From Helicobacter fennelliae (GTDB taxonomy: Bacteria > Campylobacterota > Campylobacteria > Campylobacterales > Helicobacteraceae), in the NCBI RefSeq assembly GCF_900451005.1, contig NZ_UGIB01000001.1, positions 62,001 through 126,000 of the forward strand: a stretch of 64,000 nucleotides of DNA. The letters are read 5' to 3'. Position 1 is the stretch's first letter, and every line of letters starts with the position of its first letter. A program made the position numbers and the translations under genes. This document shows, piece by piece, positions 35,851 to 43,839 of this stretch. Below the pieces are notes generated by a model. The model ran no database searches and was not told where the DNA came from. It saw nothing but the letters and a program-made list of their open reading frames with translations.

Positions 35851-37227
35851 ATGCGTAAGACTCAAACAAACCACAAAACATCGCCCCAAACACCACAAGA
35901 AAAACTCAAAACCCAAATCCTCTCTCTTACAAAGCAATACTACGAGCTCACACACAAGATAGCTCAAAACGCGCCATTTATACCAAATCAATCTCGCATA
36001 AATTACGCAGGACGCGTATTTGATGAAAACGAAATGCTTTACCTTATCAATAGCTCGCTTGATTTTTGGCTTACAAATGGAAAATATAGCGATTTATTTG
36101 AGCAAAAGTTAGCGGAGTTTTTGGGCGTGAAGTGGGCTTTCTTGGTGAATTCTGGCTCATCTGCAAATTTGCTTGCATTTTTTGCGCTCACCTCTCCACT
36201 CCTCAAAGAGCGTCAAATCAAAAGAGGTGATGAAGTCATAAGTGTAGCTGCTGCATTTCCTACGACAATAGCACCTATCGTGCAATATGGTGCTGTGCCT
36301 GTATTTGTGGATATGGATTTGCGATATGCAAATATCAATACTACACATCTCAAATCCGCCCTAAGCCCCAAAACAAAAGCGATTATCCTCGCACACAGCC
36401 TTGGCAATCCGTTTGACATAGAGACAATCACAGCATTTTGTAAGCAACACAATCTCTGGCTTATTGAGGATAATTGCGATGCGCTAGGATCACTTTATAA
36501 AGGCAAAAAAACTGGAAGCTTTGGTGATATAGGCACAAGTAGCTTTTATCCGCCTCATCATATCACTATGGGCGAAGGCGGTGCTGTCTATACAAATAAT
36601 CCTCTACTCAAAAAGATTCTGCTTTCAATGCGCGATTGGGGGCGGGACTGCTGGTGCAAAAGTGGGGCTGACAATACTTGCAATCACCGATTCACACAGC
36701 AATTTGGCAAACTTCCGATAGGATACGATCATAAATATGTGTATTCACATTTTGGATTTAATCTCAAACCTAGCGATATGCAAGCAGCCATTGGTTGCGC
36801 TCAGCTTGAAAAACTGCCTTCATTTATCAGCAAAAGAATACACAATCATACAAAACTCTATCAAGCCCTCAAAAACACGCCATTTCTTATGCTTACACAG
36901 CCACAGCCAGATTCACAACCAAGCTGGTTTGGGTTTATGATGACACTCACTGATGATGCTCCTTTCACGCGCAATGACATCACGCAATTTCTTGAACGCC
37001 ACAATATCCAAACGCGCACACTTTTTGCAGGCAATATCATCAAACACCCTTGCTTTGAATCATTAATCCTTGATAAAGATTATCGCATCATAGGTGAGCT
37101 TACAAACACTGACAAAATAATGAATGATAGCTTTTGGATAGGCGTGTATCCGGGTATGAATGACGCACAAATTGAATTTATGATAGAAACAATCAAAGCA
37201 TTTTGTAATAAGCAGAATCCACAATGA
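35851..37227 (+). CDS. rfbH: CDP-4-keto-6-deoxy-D-glucose 3-dehydrase (E1)
   Basis: PMP and [2Fe-2S]-dependent enzyme that removes the C3 hydroxyl, giving CDP-3,6-dideoxy sugars with an NADH-dependent reductase (E3). Seen: INYAGRVFDENEMLYLINSSLDFWLT, typical of RfbH; the aminotransferase fold with IEDNCDALGSLYKGKKTGSFGD; the position normally held by the PLP lysine is a histidine (SSFYPPHHITMGEGGAV), the hallmark of E1; and the cluster cysteines in DWGRDCWCKSGADNTCNHRF. 458 residues from the ATG at 35851, near GCGAGGGGG; a GTG at 35824 (AAGGA three bases before) is the alternative start. No E3 gene is visible in the window. Confidence 0.94.
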   Translation: MRKTQTNHKTSPQTPQEKLKTQILSLTKQYYELTHKIAQNAPFIPNQSRINYAGRVFDENEMLYLINSSLDFWLTNGKYSDLFEQKLAEFLGVKWAFLVNSGSSANLLAFFALTSPLLKERQIKRGDEVISVAAAFPTTIAPIVQYGAVPVFVDMDLRYANINTTHLKSALSPKTKAIILAHSLGNPFDIETITAFCKQHNLWLIEDNCDALGSLYKGKKTGSFGDIGTSSFYPPHHITMGEGGAVYTNNPLLKKILLSMRDWGRDCWCKSGADNTCNHRFTQQFGKLPIGYDHKYVYSHFGFNLKPSDMQAAIGCAQLEKLPSFISKRIHNHTKLYQALKNTPFLMLTQPQPDSQPSWFGFMMTLTDDAPFTRNDITQFLERHNIQTRTLFAGNIIKHPCFESLILDKDYRIIGELTNTDKIMNDSFWIGVYPGMNDAQIEFMIETIKAFCNKQNPQ

Positions 37228-37790
37228 AATCCATACAGATTACAAACACGCGCTTTGAAGGCTTATATATCCTCACGCCTCGTATTTTTCCTGATGAGCG
37301 AGGCGGATTTATTAAGATTTTTCATCAAGAAAGTTTCGCGCATTTAGGGCTAGAATCTACATTTCAAGAATGCTTTTTTTCATACTCACACAAGGGGGTT
37401 TTGCGAGGTATGCACTTTCAGATTCCGCCACATGACTGCACGAAGCTTGTCTATGTAAGCTCTGGCAAAATAGAAGATGTCGTGCTTGATATACGCAAAG
37501 ATTCTGCAAGCTTTGGAGAAGCATTTCATATCACGCTAGATTCTGCGTGCGCGCAATGTCTCTACATTCCAAGCGGATTTGCGCATGGATTTTTGAGCCT
37601 TGAGGAAGGCTCGATCGTGCATTATTTGCAAACCAAGCTCTATGCTCCACAAAGTGATAGCGGAATCTTATATGATAGCTTTGGCTTTGACTGGCAGAAA
37701 GTCGCCTCACAAGCGGGGATACAAGAGCTTATCATCTCAAAGCGCGATAGAGAATTTGAGAGGTTTTCAAAAGATTTTTCATTAATGTAG
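37224..37790 (+). CDS. RmlC-like sugar 3,5-epimerase, second copy
   Basis: A 188-residue cupin epimerase with the same landmarks as the gene at 35174 but clearly diverged: FPDERGGFIKIFHQESF, VLRGMHFQIPPHDCTKLVYV, GKIEDVVLDIRKDSASFGEAF and YIPSGFAHGFLSLEEGSIVHYLQT. It overlaps the rfbH stop by ATGA, so it is translationally coupled to rfbH and probably acts on its pathway. Two RmlC-like genes flank rfbH, which suggests two different epimerisation or isomerisation steps or products. No homopolymer tract. Confidence 0.88.
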   Translation: MKSIQITNTRFEGLYILTPRIFPDERGGFIKIFHQESFAHLGLESTFQECFFSYSHKGVLRGMHFQIPPHDCTKLVYVSSGKIEDVVLDIRKDSASFGEAFHITLDSACAQCLYIPSGFAHGFLSLEEGSIVHYLQTKLYAPQSDSGILYDSFGFDWQKVASQAGIQELIISKRDREFERFSKDFSLM

Positions 37791-37869
37791 AATCTAGAGT
37801 TTCCAAATTATCGCAACTTCCTAACAAGAATTCTCACAATGAAAATATAGATTCTAGATTTTAGGATAA

Positions 37870-38185
37870 AACTTTGCCACTCTCTCGTTATTCTTAGGCT
37901 TGCCGAAGAATCTAGTTAATGAAAAATCCAATCCAAAATCTATGGATTCTAGATTGCTTTGGCTTCGTGTCTTATAATGACAAAAAAATGGCATAGATTC
38001 TAGAATCTAAAGTGGATTCTTATGGATTGCTACACTCGTTTCACTCGCTCGCAATGACGCATTACCTCATCATGCCTTAAGCGTTAGCGAAGAATCCAGT
38101 AAAAAACTAATATAAAATCTAAAATAGATTCTAGTTTGGATTTGGATTCTTCGTTCGTTTCACTCACTCAAGTAATGACGACAAA
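37870..38185. repeat. REP-like degenerate palindromic elements in the 37.8-38.5 kb gap
   Basis: The ~690-bp gap after the rfb block carries pieces of short dispersed elements of the GTCATTC...GAAGAATC and GATTGC...GCAATGAC types, for example near 37886, at 38024-38058 (GGATTGCTACACTCG to GCAATGAC) and near 38144-38180. They are mixed with many AGATTCT/AGAATCT heptamers. No long gene is seen. Similar pieces lie at 8172 and 51862. Confidence 0.5.
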
Positions 38186-38206
38186 AACAACATAGATTCT
38201 ACTAGA

Positions 38207-38471
38207 ATTTATGCAAACACAAGCAAGCATTAAGAAATTCTAGACTTTTTTAATTTTTAGATTTTAGAATTTATGCAAACACAAAAAGAGCGTAAAAGAG
38301 ATTTTAAGATGAGTTTGCAAGAGCTTGCAAGGGTTTGCAAGAGCTTGATAGATTGTGCGGTTTTGAGCAAGGAGATAAGGCTAGTCGCCTATCGACGAAG
38401 CGAAAAACAAACTCGCAGCTCAAATCGCTTAAAAGCTAGGATTTAGATCCTATGGAAAATAGATTCTAGAA
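38207..38471 (+). repeat. Dispersed intergenic element, copy B (open small ORF)
   Basis: Second copy of the element seen at 7955 and 52000. The shared sequence includes AAATTCTAGACTTTTTTAAT upstream, the 10-bp tandem repeats (here three units, 38314-38343), TTTTGAGCAAGGAGATAAGG, TAGTCGCCTATCGAC and TCGCTTAAAAGCTAGGATTTAG. Only this copy carries the three repeat units that keep the small frame open. Confidence 0.75.
38273..38446 (+). CDS. Possible 57-residue basic protein within repeat element B
   Basis: ATG 38273 to TAG 38444-38446, 57 codons, or 45 residues from a second ATG at 38309. The predicted product is basic and hydrophilic: MSLQELARVCKSLIDCAVLS in the middle and RSSNRLKARI at the end. 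The region from MSLQ crosses three 10-bp repeat units. In copies A and C only two units are present and the same frame is interrupted; adding one unit to them in thought reopens it (fully in A, to a slightly earlier stop in C). There is no clear ribosome binding site and no known family. It may be a non-coding repeat that happens to be open. Confidence 0.35.
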   Translation: MQTQKERKRDFKMSLQELARVCKSLIDCAVLSKEIRLVAYRRSEKQTRSSNRLKARI

Positions 38472-38484
38472 TCTACAATAAAAT

Positions 38485-39684
38485 TTATTTCTCTAAACCA
38501 AACAATCTTTTTACTATCATTTCTATCACAAATTTTTTTCTATAAAAGCGATTTAGAGGTCCTGCTACATATCGAGGCAATGGCTTAAATCGTGGCAAAA
38601 TATATGTAGCGATAAATGTTTTGTATTCTTCATCAAGTGTCAAATGATACTCATGCAAATAGTGGTAAGCATTATGACTAGCGAGAAATCGCGGAGAATA
38701 ATGCCAAAAAAAGCTTGTCCCAATGAAGCAATATTTCAAAATCGTATCCTGATTGAAACCATCATTGATTTCTATTCGTCTTTTCATCAGAATCTGTGGT
38801 GTTACGGCAATCTTACCGCCATTATGAATGATTCGTGAAGTGAGAAAATTATCTGCGATTGGGTATTCTTCTTGGCTATATCCGCCAAGCTCAAACATCT
38901 TGAGGCGATTATGCAAAACTGCTGAAGGCGGAATAGAGACAAAAATGTGCTGTGATTTACAAAAATCAAGTTTGGAGGTGTTTTGAAAAGTCCAGTTGTA
39001 GAGTTTGGATTTTAGGGTTTTGTTTTGAAAATGCTCTAAAAAGAGGCTATTCCACCCCCCCCCCCCGACAGATCGCGCACCAAAACGATCTTCTAAGCAA
39101 CTTATCATCGCTACATCTTTGGTATTTTGCTCTCCATCGCGCAAAATCTCTGCCATAGCACTCAAATAATTTGGCAAAATCATATCATCACTATGCAACA
39201 CACATACCCACTTTCCTTTGGCTAATTCTATACAGCGATTAAAATTCCCTAGCAGCCCGACATTGCCGGTATTTTTGTAATAAGTGATTTTGCCTTTGTA
39301 TTCGGATTCAAGCATTTCTTGAGTAGGGGTTGGCTCATCTGCCAAATCTACATTTTCAACAACAATCACTTCATAGCATTTCTCCTCCGCACTTGAGGCA
39401 GAATCTAAATATATATCTTGAGCCAATGCAGAATCTATCGTCTCTCTTAATGTCTCCACGCGCTTATACACAGGAATAGCAATCGTAAATGTCGGATTCT
39501 CGCATGCCTTATCCATTTCATATATTTTTTGAGAGGTGATGTTTTTGTATTGTGCGAAATTATCGCTACATCTCATAAATACGCTTGCATCAAAATGCGG
39601 CTGCAAAAACTTGCCATATTCTTTTAGTATTTCTCCTAATTTTTCTTGCGTATTTGCGCTATTTCTTGTGTGATTTGTATTCAT
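38485..39684 (-). CDS. Family 2 glycosyltransferase with in-frame poly-G
   Basis: A 399-residue GT2 enzyme (GT-A fold), the only minus-strand gene of the third polysaccharide block. Seen: TIAIPVYKRVETLRETIDSAL (nucleotide-binding start), YEVIVVENVD, GNVGLLGNFNRCIELAKGKW, and a DxD-like VCVLHSDDMILPNYL. Twelve Gs on the coding strand (plus-strand C at 39055-39066) encode SVGGGGWNS in a loop near residue 210; in frame as sequenced. Start ATG 39684 follows GGAGAATCT. The donor sugar is unknown. It is followed by the dispersed element at 38207-38471. Confidence 0.86.
   Translation of the reverse strand: MNTNHTRNSANTQEKLGEILKEYGKFLQPHFDASVFMRCSDNFAQYKNITSQKIYEMDKACENPTFTIAIPVYKRVETLRETIDSALAQDIYLDSASSAEEKCYEVIVVENVDLADEPTPTQEMLESEYKGKITYYKNTGNVGLLGNFNRCIELAKGKWVCVLHSDDMILPNYLSAMAEILRDGEQNTKDVAMISCLEDRFGARSVGGGGWNSLFLEHFQNKTLKSKLYNWTFQNTSKLDFCKSQHIFVSIPPSAVLHNRLKMFELGGYSQEEYPIADNFLTSRIIHNGGKIAVTPQILMKRRIEINDGFNQDTILKYCFIGTSFFWHYSPRFLASHNAYHYLHEYHLTLDEEYKTFIATYILPRFKPLPRYVAGPLNRFYRKKFVIEMIVKRLFGLEK
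39055..39066 (-). repeat. Poly-G tract 11 (12 G on the coding strand) inside the minus-strand GT2 gene
   Basis: Coding-strand context CTGTC(G)12TGGAAT. In frame with 12; other lengths truncate the enzyme near its middle. Confidence 0.95.
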
Positions 39685-39856
39685 AGATTCTCCTTTTATC
39701 GCTACATTATGTAGATTTTATTTGAATTGCGATGTGTTATTTGTCGGCTTACACATTTTCACATAATAGCTTCACCATAAATATTAAGCACTTCAAAAAG
39801 AGCGATTATAGCAAACTTCATCAAAAATTTTCAAGAAATTTTAATATAAGCTTCTA

Positions 39857-39862
39857 TATAAT
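39857..39862 (+). promoter_or_regulatory. -10 element in the 39.7-40.0 kb gap
   Basis: CTATATAATAAACG holds TATAAT at 39857-39862 and would transcribe the C-methyltransferase gene at 40011 and the genes after it, with a leader of ~140 nt. The 326-bp gap also shows short related words (GGTTGCCAATAGTTGCCAAA and relatives, 39877-39925). I see no gene in it. Confidence 0.45.
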
Positions 39863-40010
39863 AAACGCCTTATCATTGGTTGCCAATAGTTGCCAAATCG
39901 CTACCAAATCATTGGCTACTAGCTACTATGAGTAGATTCGCAAGTCCTATGGGCAAATTTGTGGCAAATTAAAAATAGCAAAATTACAAGAAGTGAAATG
40001 AGGAGTATTT

Positions 40011-41240
40011 ATGAAATGTAGATTCTGCCAAAGTGAATTGAAAGTTTTGTTTATAGATTTGTTTAACACCCCACCCTCAAACGCCTATCTTGAAGCACAA
40101 GAGCTTGATATGCCTGAGACTTCATATCCGCTCAAAATCTTTGTATGCGAGCAATGCTTTTTGGTCCAAATCGATGAATACAAAAAAAGCAGTGAAATTT
40201 TTGATTCTAAATACGCTTACTTCAGCTCGTATTCTTCCTCATGGTTAAAGCACGCGCAAAACTATGTCGAAATGATTACAGATAGATTGCAATTACACAA
40301 AGATTCTTTTGTCATAGAGATTGCAAGCAATGATGGCTATTTACTTCAATACTTCAAACAGCACCAAATCCCATGCCTTGGCATAGAGCCTACACACTCT
40401 ACCGCACAAGCTTGTAAAGAAAAAGGCATTGAAGTGTTGGAGGAATTTTTTGGATTAGAGCTTGCTGCTAAACTGCCTCAATGCGACCTTATCCTAGGCA
40501 ATAATGTCTTAGCGCATGTGCCTGATATACTTGATTTTGTCAAAGGCGTAAAAGCGGTATTAAAGCCAAATGCAAGTGCGACTTTTGAGTTTCCTCATTT
40601 GCTTAACCTCATCAAATACAACCAATTTGATACGATCTATCACGAGCATTTCTCTTATCTATCGCTATTAAGCACACTCAAAATCTTTGAAGCTTGCGGA
40701 TTGAGAATCTATGATGTAGAGGAGCTTCCCACACATGGAGGAAGCCTTAGAATCTATGCTACACACACAGAATCCAATCTCCCCACAAGCAAAAATGTCG
40801 CCCTACTCCTCCAAAAAGAAAAAGACTTCGGACTTGACAAAATAAAAACATACATGGGGTTTGAGCAAAGAATACGAGAGCTTAAATTTGAATTTCTCTC
40901 TTTCATCGCCAAAGCCAAGATGGAGGGCAAAAAAATTGTCGCCTATGGGGCTGCAGCAAAAGGCAATACACTTTTGAATTATTATGGACTCAAATCCGAT
41001 AGTATTGATTTTGTCATTGATGCCTCACCACACAAAGTGGGTAAATTTATGCCACAAAGCCATATCCCAATCCTTGACAAAAAAGAACTTGAACGCGCAA
41101 AGCCTGATTATGTGCTGATTTTGCCTTGGAATCTCAAAGATGAGATCACGCAACAGCTTTCTTATCTCAAACACAGCGATACTTCAAGTGCTTCTAATGC
41201 TAAAAATATGCGAGGGGGGGGGCAGCATGCAAATTTGTAG
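40011..41240 (+). CDS. Sugar C-methyltransferase-like protein, C-terminus set by a poly-G tract
   Basis: A 409-residue protein with the layout of NDP-hexose C-methyltransferases: N-terminal zinc site (CRFCQSE, CEQCFLVQ), SAM-binding FVIEIASNDGYLLQYF, GNNVLAHVPDILDF, EFPHLLNLIKYNQFDTIYHEHFSY (parts quoted) and the C-terminal VAYGAAAKGNTLLNYYGL domain. Nine Gs at 41214-41222 end the frame as RGGGQHANL. With ten Gs it would read RGGGAACKFVVAIPKLEIF and stop at 41267-41269; an ending of the type KFVVxIPxLEI is the usual C-terminus of this family. So the sequenced state has a slightly wrong end rather than a dead enzyme. Starts after GAGGAGTATTT. Confidence 0.84.
   Translation: MKCRFCQSELKVLFIDLFNTPPSNAYLEAQELDMPETSYPLKIFVCEQCFLVQIDEYKKSSEIFDSKYAYFSSYSSSWLKHAQNYVEMITDRLQLHKDSFVIEIASNDGYLLQYFKQHQIPCLGIEPTHSTAQACKEKGIEVLEEFFGLELAAKLPQCDLILGNNVLAHVPDILDFVKGVKAVLKPNASATFEFPHLLNLIKYNQFDTIYHEHFSYLSLLSTLKIFEACGLRIYDVEELPTHGGSLRIYATHTESNLPTSKNVALLLQKEKDFGLDKIKTYMGFEQRIRELKFEFLSFIAKAKMEGKKIVAYGAAAKGNTLLNYYGLKSDSIDFVIDASPHKVGKFMPQSHIPILDKKELERAKPDYVLILPWNLKDEITQQLSYLKHSDTSSASNAKNMRGGGQHANL
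41214..41222 (+). repeat. Poly-G tract 12 (9 G) at the 3' end of the second C-methyltransferase gene
   Basis: Context ATGCGA(G)9CAGCAT. Nine Gs replace the family-like last ~12 residues; ten restore them. Confidence 0.95.
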
Positions 41241-41298
41241 TTGCCATTCCCAAGCTTGAGATATTTTAGTGATGACACAACAAACCAGGAGTGAGAAT

Positions 41299-42566
41299 AT
41301 GGAAATACTCACAATCAAAATAAACGATAAAATCCCTTTTGATTCTCTTGAATACAAAAGCCTAAGAGATGAAAATAAACATGGAATTCTTCATGCGGCA
41401 TATTATGGGGCAAACACAACAAATGAAGACAGAAGTCAAGAGCTACAAATACTAGAAAATGAGATTAGAGACAAAAAAGCTAGAATCTTTCATATCCCTA
41501 TCCCTCGTTATACAATCTGCCATGATGAAAGTGCAACAATAAATTACATAGGATTTGTCTATAAAGACAATGGCTTACCTTGTGAAGCAAGCTTGCCTTG
41601 CGTAACTCAAGCAGACAAAGAAAACGCATTAAGGTGGTTTGATGAAGTTGAAAACATCTCTTTTTGGCGTATGAGATCAAAAAAGCAAGTCAAAGAATTT
41701 CTTAAGTTTATGTATTTCAAATATTTTTCAAAAAAAGCCAAATATAATGCAAAAATTCTCCAAGATCCAACTAAGATTAAATATCTTCTCCCACACCCTT
41801 ATTTTTCAAATATGTGCCATTTTACGACTGAAGATTATGCGGGGTTGCTTATATGGATAGATTATGCCAAAGCCCACAATCTTGATTATTATATTATCAC
41901 GCCTCCACAATATCGTGGATACCAAAAATATTATGATTGGTATATTCAAGAGATTCTCGATATAGAATCTATTCCTAAAGACAGAATTATCACCCTTAAC
42001 CATCAAAACCATAAAGTTAAAAACCTCTATCATACTTCCTCTATCCGCTTTAGCACATACCAATATCAAGCCATAAGAAAACTACAACATACTTTATATG
42101 ACCCAAATTTTAAATCTTTGGGCGATCGTATTTATATTAGTCGCAAAAAATCATATAGAAGATTTTTGATAAATGATGATGAGATTGCAGAGATTTTAGA
42201 GTGCGAATATGGCTTTAGGAGAATCTATATGGAAGATTATGACCTTAAGACCAAAATTAACATTATGCTACGCACAAAAGTCCTTATGAGTGTAGAAGGC
42301 ACAAGCTTTATGAATGGATTATTTACAGAACCCATAAACGCTCTGGGGGGGGGCAAGCAAAGCTTATAGGAATAAGGTCGCATGAAATGACAAATGATAC
42401 ACTCGCCTATCTTGGAATCCTTAAAAATGTCGAATATCTACCTATAATTTGCGACATAAAAGAACAAATTGGTGAAGGAAAAAGTGTGTGGGCATGCAGT
42501 AATTTGTATCTCAATCCTGATTATTTAAGACAAAAACTATCACTTTATGAGATACAAAAAATATAA
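41299..42566 (+). CDS. GT61-like (DUF563) glycosyltransferase, truncated by a poly-G tract (off as sequenced)
   Basis: Second GT61-type enzyme. As sequenced the frame stops at 42369 (356 residues). The core has LLIWIDYAKAHNLDYYIITPP, DRIYISRKKSYRRFLINDDE and the landmark KVLMSVEGTSFMNGLF, but it lacks the family's end. Nine Gs at 42345-42353 cause the stop; with ten the frame continues to 42564-42566 and adds ~65 residues with GILKNVEYLPIICDIKEQ, homologous to FGVDFLPIICDIDT of the GT61 gene at 27128. That homology shows the ten-G frame is the native one. I chose the ATG at 41299, after AGGAGTGAGAAT; upstream GTG/ATG codons at 41269-41274 have no ribosome binding site. Confidence 0.82.
42345..42353 (+). 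repeat. Poly-G tract 13 (9 G) inside the second GT61-like gene
   Basis: Context GCTCT(G)9CAAGCA. Nine Gs: stop at 42367-42369. Ten Gs: native end at 42566. Confidence 0.95.
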
Positions 42567-42588
42567 CTTTTAAAATAAAGGGGGCATT

Positions 42589-42738
42589 ATGGACAAAGCA
42601 ATTGTTTTTGGAGCAAGTGGATTTACAAGTGGATTTATCGGTTTGGCACTTACAAAAGCTCTACTCAAAAACAATATTAATGTGCAAAAACAATATATAA
42701 CCCTAGAATCTAACCCCTATCCTTTGGAGGTAGCATAA
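42589..42738 (+). pseudogene. Truncated SDR gene, deletion scar of the tandem epimerase array
   Basis: A 49-codon frame after a strong AAAGGGGG site. It starts like a Rossmann-fold epimerase (MDKAIVFGASGFTSGFIG) but after ~32 codons jumps to QKQYITLESNPYPLEVA, the C-terminal tail found after the poly-G tract of the SDR gene at 43762. The jump coincides with the start of the 132-bp repeat (42684). The simplest reading is that an SDR gene lost its body by recombination or gene conversion at this repeat. The TAA overlaps the ATG of the next gene (TAATG), so it could still act as a leader peptide that couples translation to that gene. Confidence 0.65.
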
Positions 42739-42815
42739 TGCCCTCCTCTACCCTATGCTCTCCAAAGCTAAAGATTCTCCTCACAGGCGCGAGTGGATTT
42801 ATCGGCTCAAATTTT
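42684..42815 (+). repeat. Array repeat, copy 1 (132 bp)
   Basis: From GCAAAAACAATATATAACCC to the codons for GSNF. By eye the same as 43708-43839 over the full 132 bp, and as 44757-44878 over 122 bp. It spans the end of one reading frame, the TAATG overlap and the first ~26 codons of the next SDR gene. Confidence 0.85.
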
Positions 42816-43673
42816 GTGCAAAAACTACACAAAAAATATGATATAGTCGCACTCGTAAGAAAACAAAGCGATATAAATGCTATTAAAAATTTTTGCAAGA
42901 TATATGTCTATGATGAAAGCAAAGAAAGTCTTGAACTTCTTTTTTCACAATATACATTTGACGGAATTATACATTTAGCAACCCTGTGGCTTAACAGAAA
43001 CCAAATAGATGATGCGCCCAAACTCATAGAGAGCAACATTGGCTTTGGGGTGCTTTTACTTGAATACACAAAAAAACACAATATCTCATTCTTTATCAAT
43101 ACCGCAACTTTTGGAAGTTATTGCAACTCCTTATCTTATAGACCTTCATCACTTTATGCCGCGACCAAAAAAGCATTTGAAGACATAATGTTTTATTATT
43201 CGCTCACTTGCAAACAGAGTGTTTTTACAAATTTATTACTTTTTAATGTGTATGGAAATGGTGATAAAGGCAATAGACTTTTTGCCTTACTTGAGAAAAT
43301 CGCTCAAAGTGGTGAGGAATTAGCTATGAGTGATGGCAATCAAATTACTGATTATAGCTATATAGATGATGTGATAGCTGGTTTTGAGAATCTCATAGAG
43401 CTTACAATCACAAACCCAAGCTTTTGCAAAGACAAAATCTTTGCACTAAGAGGCACACAAAGAAAGCCTCTCAAAGAGGTTGTAAAACTTTTTGAAAAAA
43501 CACTTGGCAAAAAGCTTCATATCAAGTGGGGAGCAAGAGCAAATAGAGAACTTGAAATAATGACGCCTTGGGAAGGTGGTGAGCTATTGCCAAATTGGAA
43601 GCAAAAATTTTCTCTCAAAGAAGGCTTTAAAAATATGTTAGCTTCTAATGGGGGGGGGGCACACAAGAAGTAA
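42738..43673 (+). CDS. NAD-dependent epimerase/reductase, tandem copy 1
   Basis: A 311-residue extended SDR. N-terminus KLKILLTGASGFIGSNF, then IHLATLWLNRN, FFINTATFGSY, catalytic Tyr/Lys in SLYAATKKAFED, NLLLFNVYGNG and a C-terminal HIKWGARANRELEIMTPW. The pattern resembles CDP-abequose/paratose synthases (RfbJ/RfbS type 4-reductases), which would fit the RfbFGH enzymes nearby; this is inference. Ten Gs at 43650-43659 end the frame as NGGGAHKK (stop 43671-43673). With eleven Gs a ~33-residue tail leads to TAATG at the start of copy 2, exactly as copy 2 itself now reads. Confidence 0.82.
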   Translation: MPSSTLCSPKLKILLTGASGFIGSNFVQKLHKKYDIVALVRKQSDINAIKNFCKIYVYDESKESLELLFSQYTFDGIIHLATLWLNRNQIDDAPKLIESNIGFGVLLLEYTKKHNISFFINTATFGSYCNSLSYRPSSLYAATKKAFEDIMFYYSLTCKQSVFTNLLLFNVYGNGDKGNRLFALLEKIAQSGEELAMSDGNQITDYSYIDDVIAGFENLIELTITNPSFCKDKIFALRGTQRKPLKEVVKLFEKTLGKKLHIKWGARANRELEIMTPWEGGELLPNWKQKFSLKEGFKNMLASNGGGAHKK

Positions 43674-43839
43674 TCACAAATCTAGAATCTAGATTCTGTG
43701 CATATACGCAAAAACAATATATAACCCTAGAATCTAACCCCTATCCTTTGGAGGTAGCATAATGCCCTCCTCTACCCTATGCTCTCCAAAGCTAAAGATT
43801 CTCCTCACAGGCGCGAGTGGATTTATCGGCTCAAATTTT
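43647..43839 (+). repeat. Array repeat, copy 2 (with tract 14)
   Basis: 43647-43829 matches 44695-44878 except for one G in the tract (183 versus 184 bp). 43708-43839 matches copy 1 at 42684-42815. Includes the tract, the tail codons, the TAATG overlap and the N-terminal codons of the next SDR. Confidence 0.85.
43650..43659 (+). repeat. Poly-G tract 14 (10 G) at the 3' end of SDR copy 1
   Basis: Context TCTAAT(G)10CACACA. Ten Gs: stop at 43671-43673. Eleven Gs: tail to TAA 43760-43762, overlapping the next ATG. Confidence 0.95.

Noticed and set aside
39732-39935. 67-codon frame in the gap before the C-methyltransferase gene
   Set aside because: It spans the best -10 box of the gap and has no ribosome binding site.
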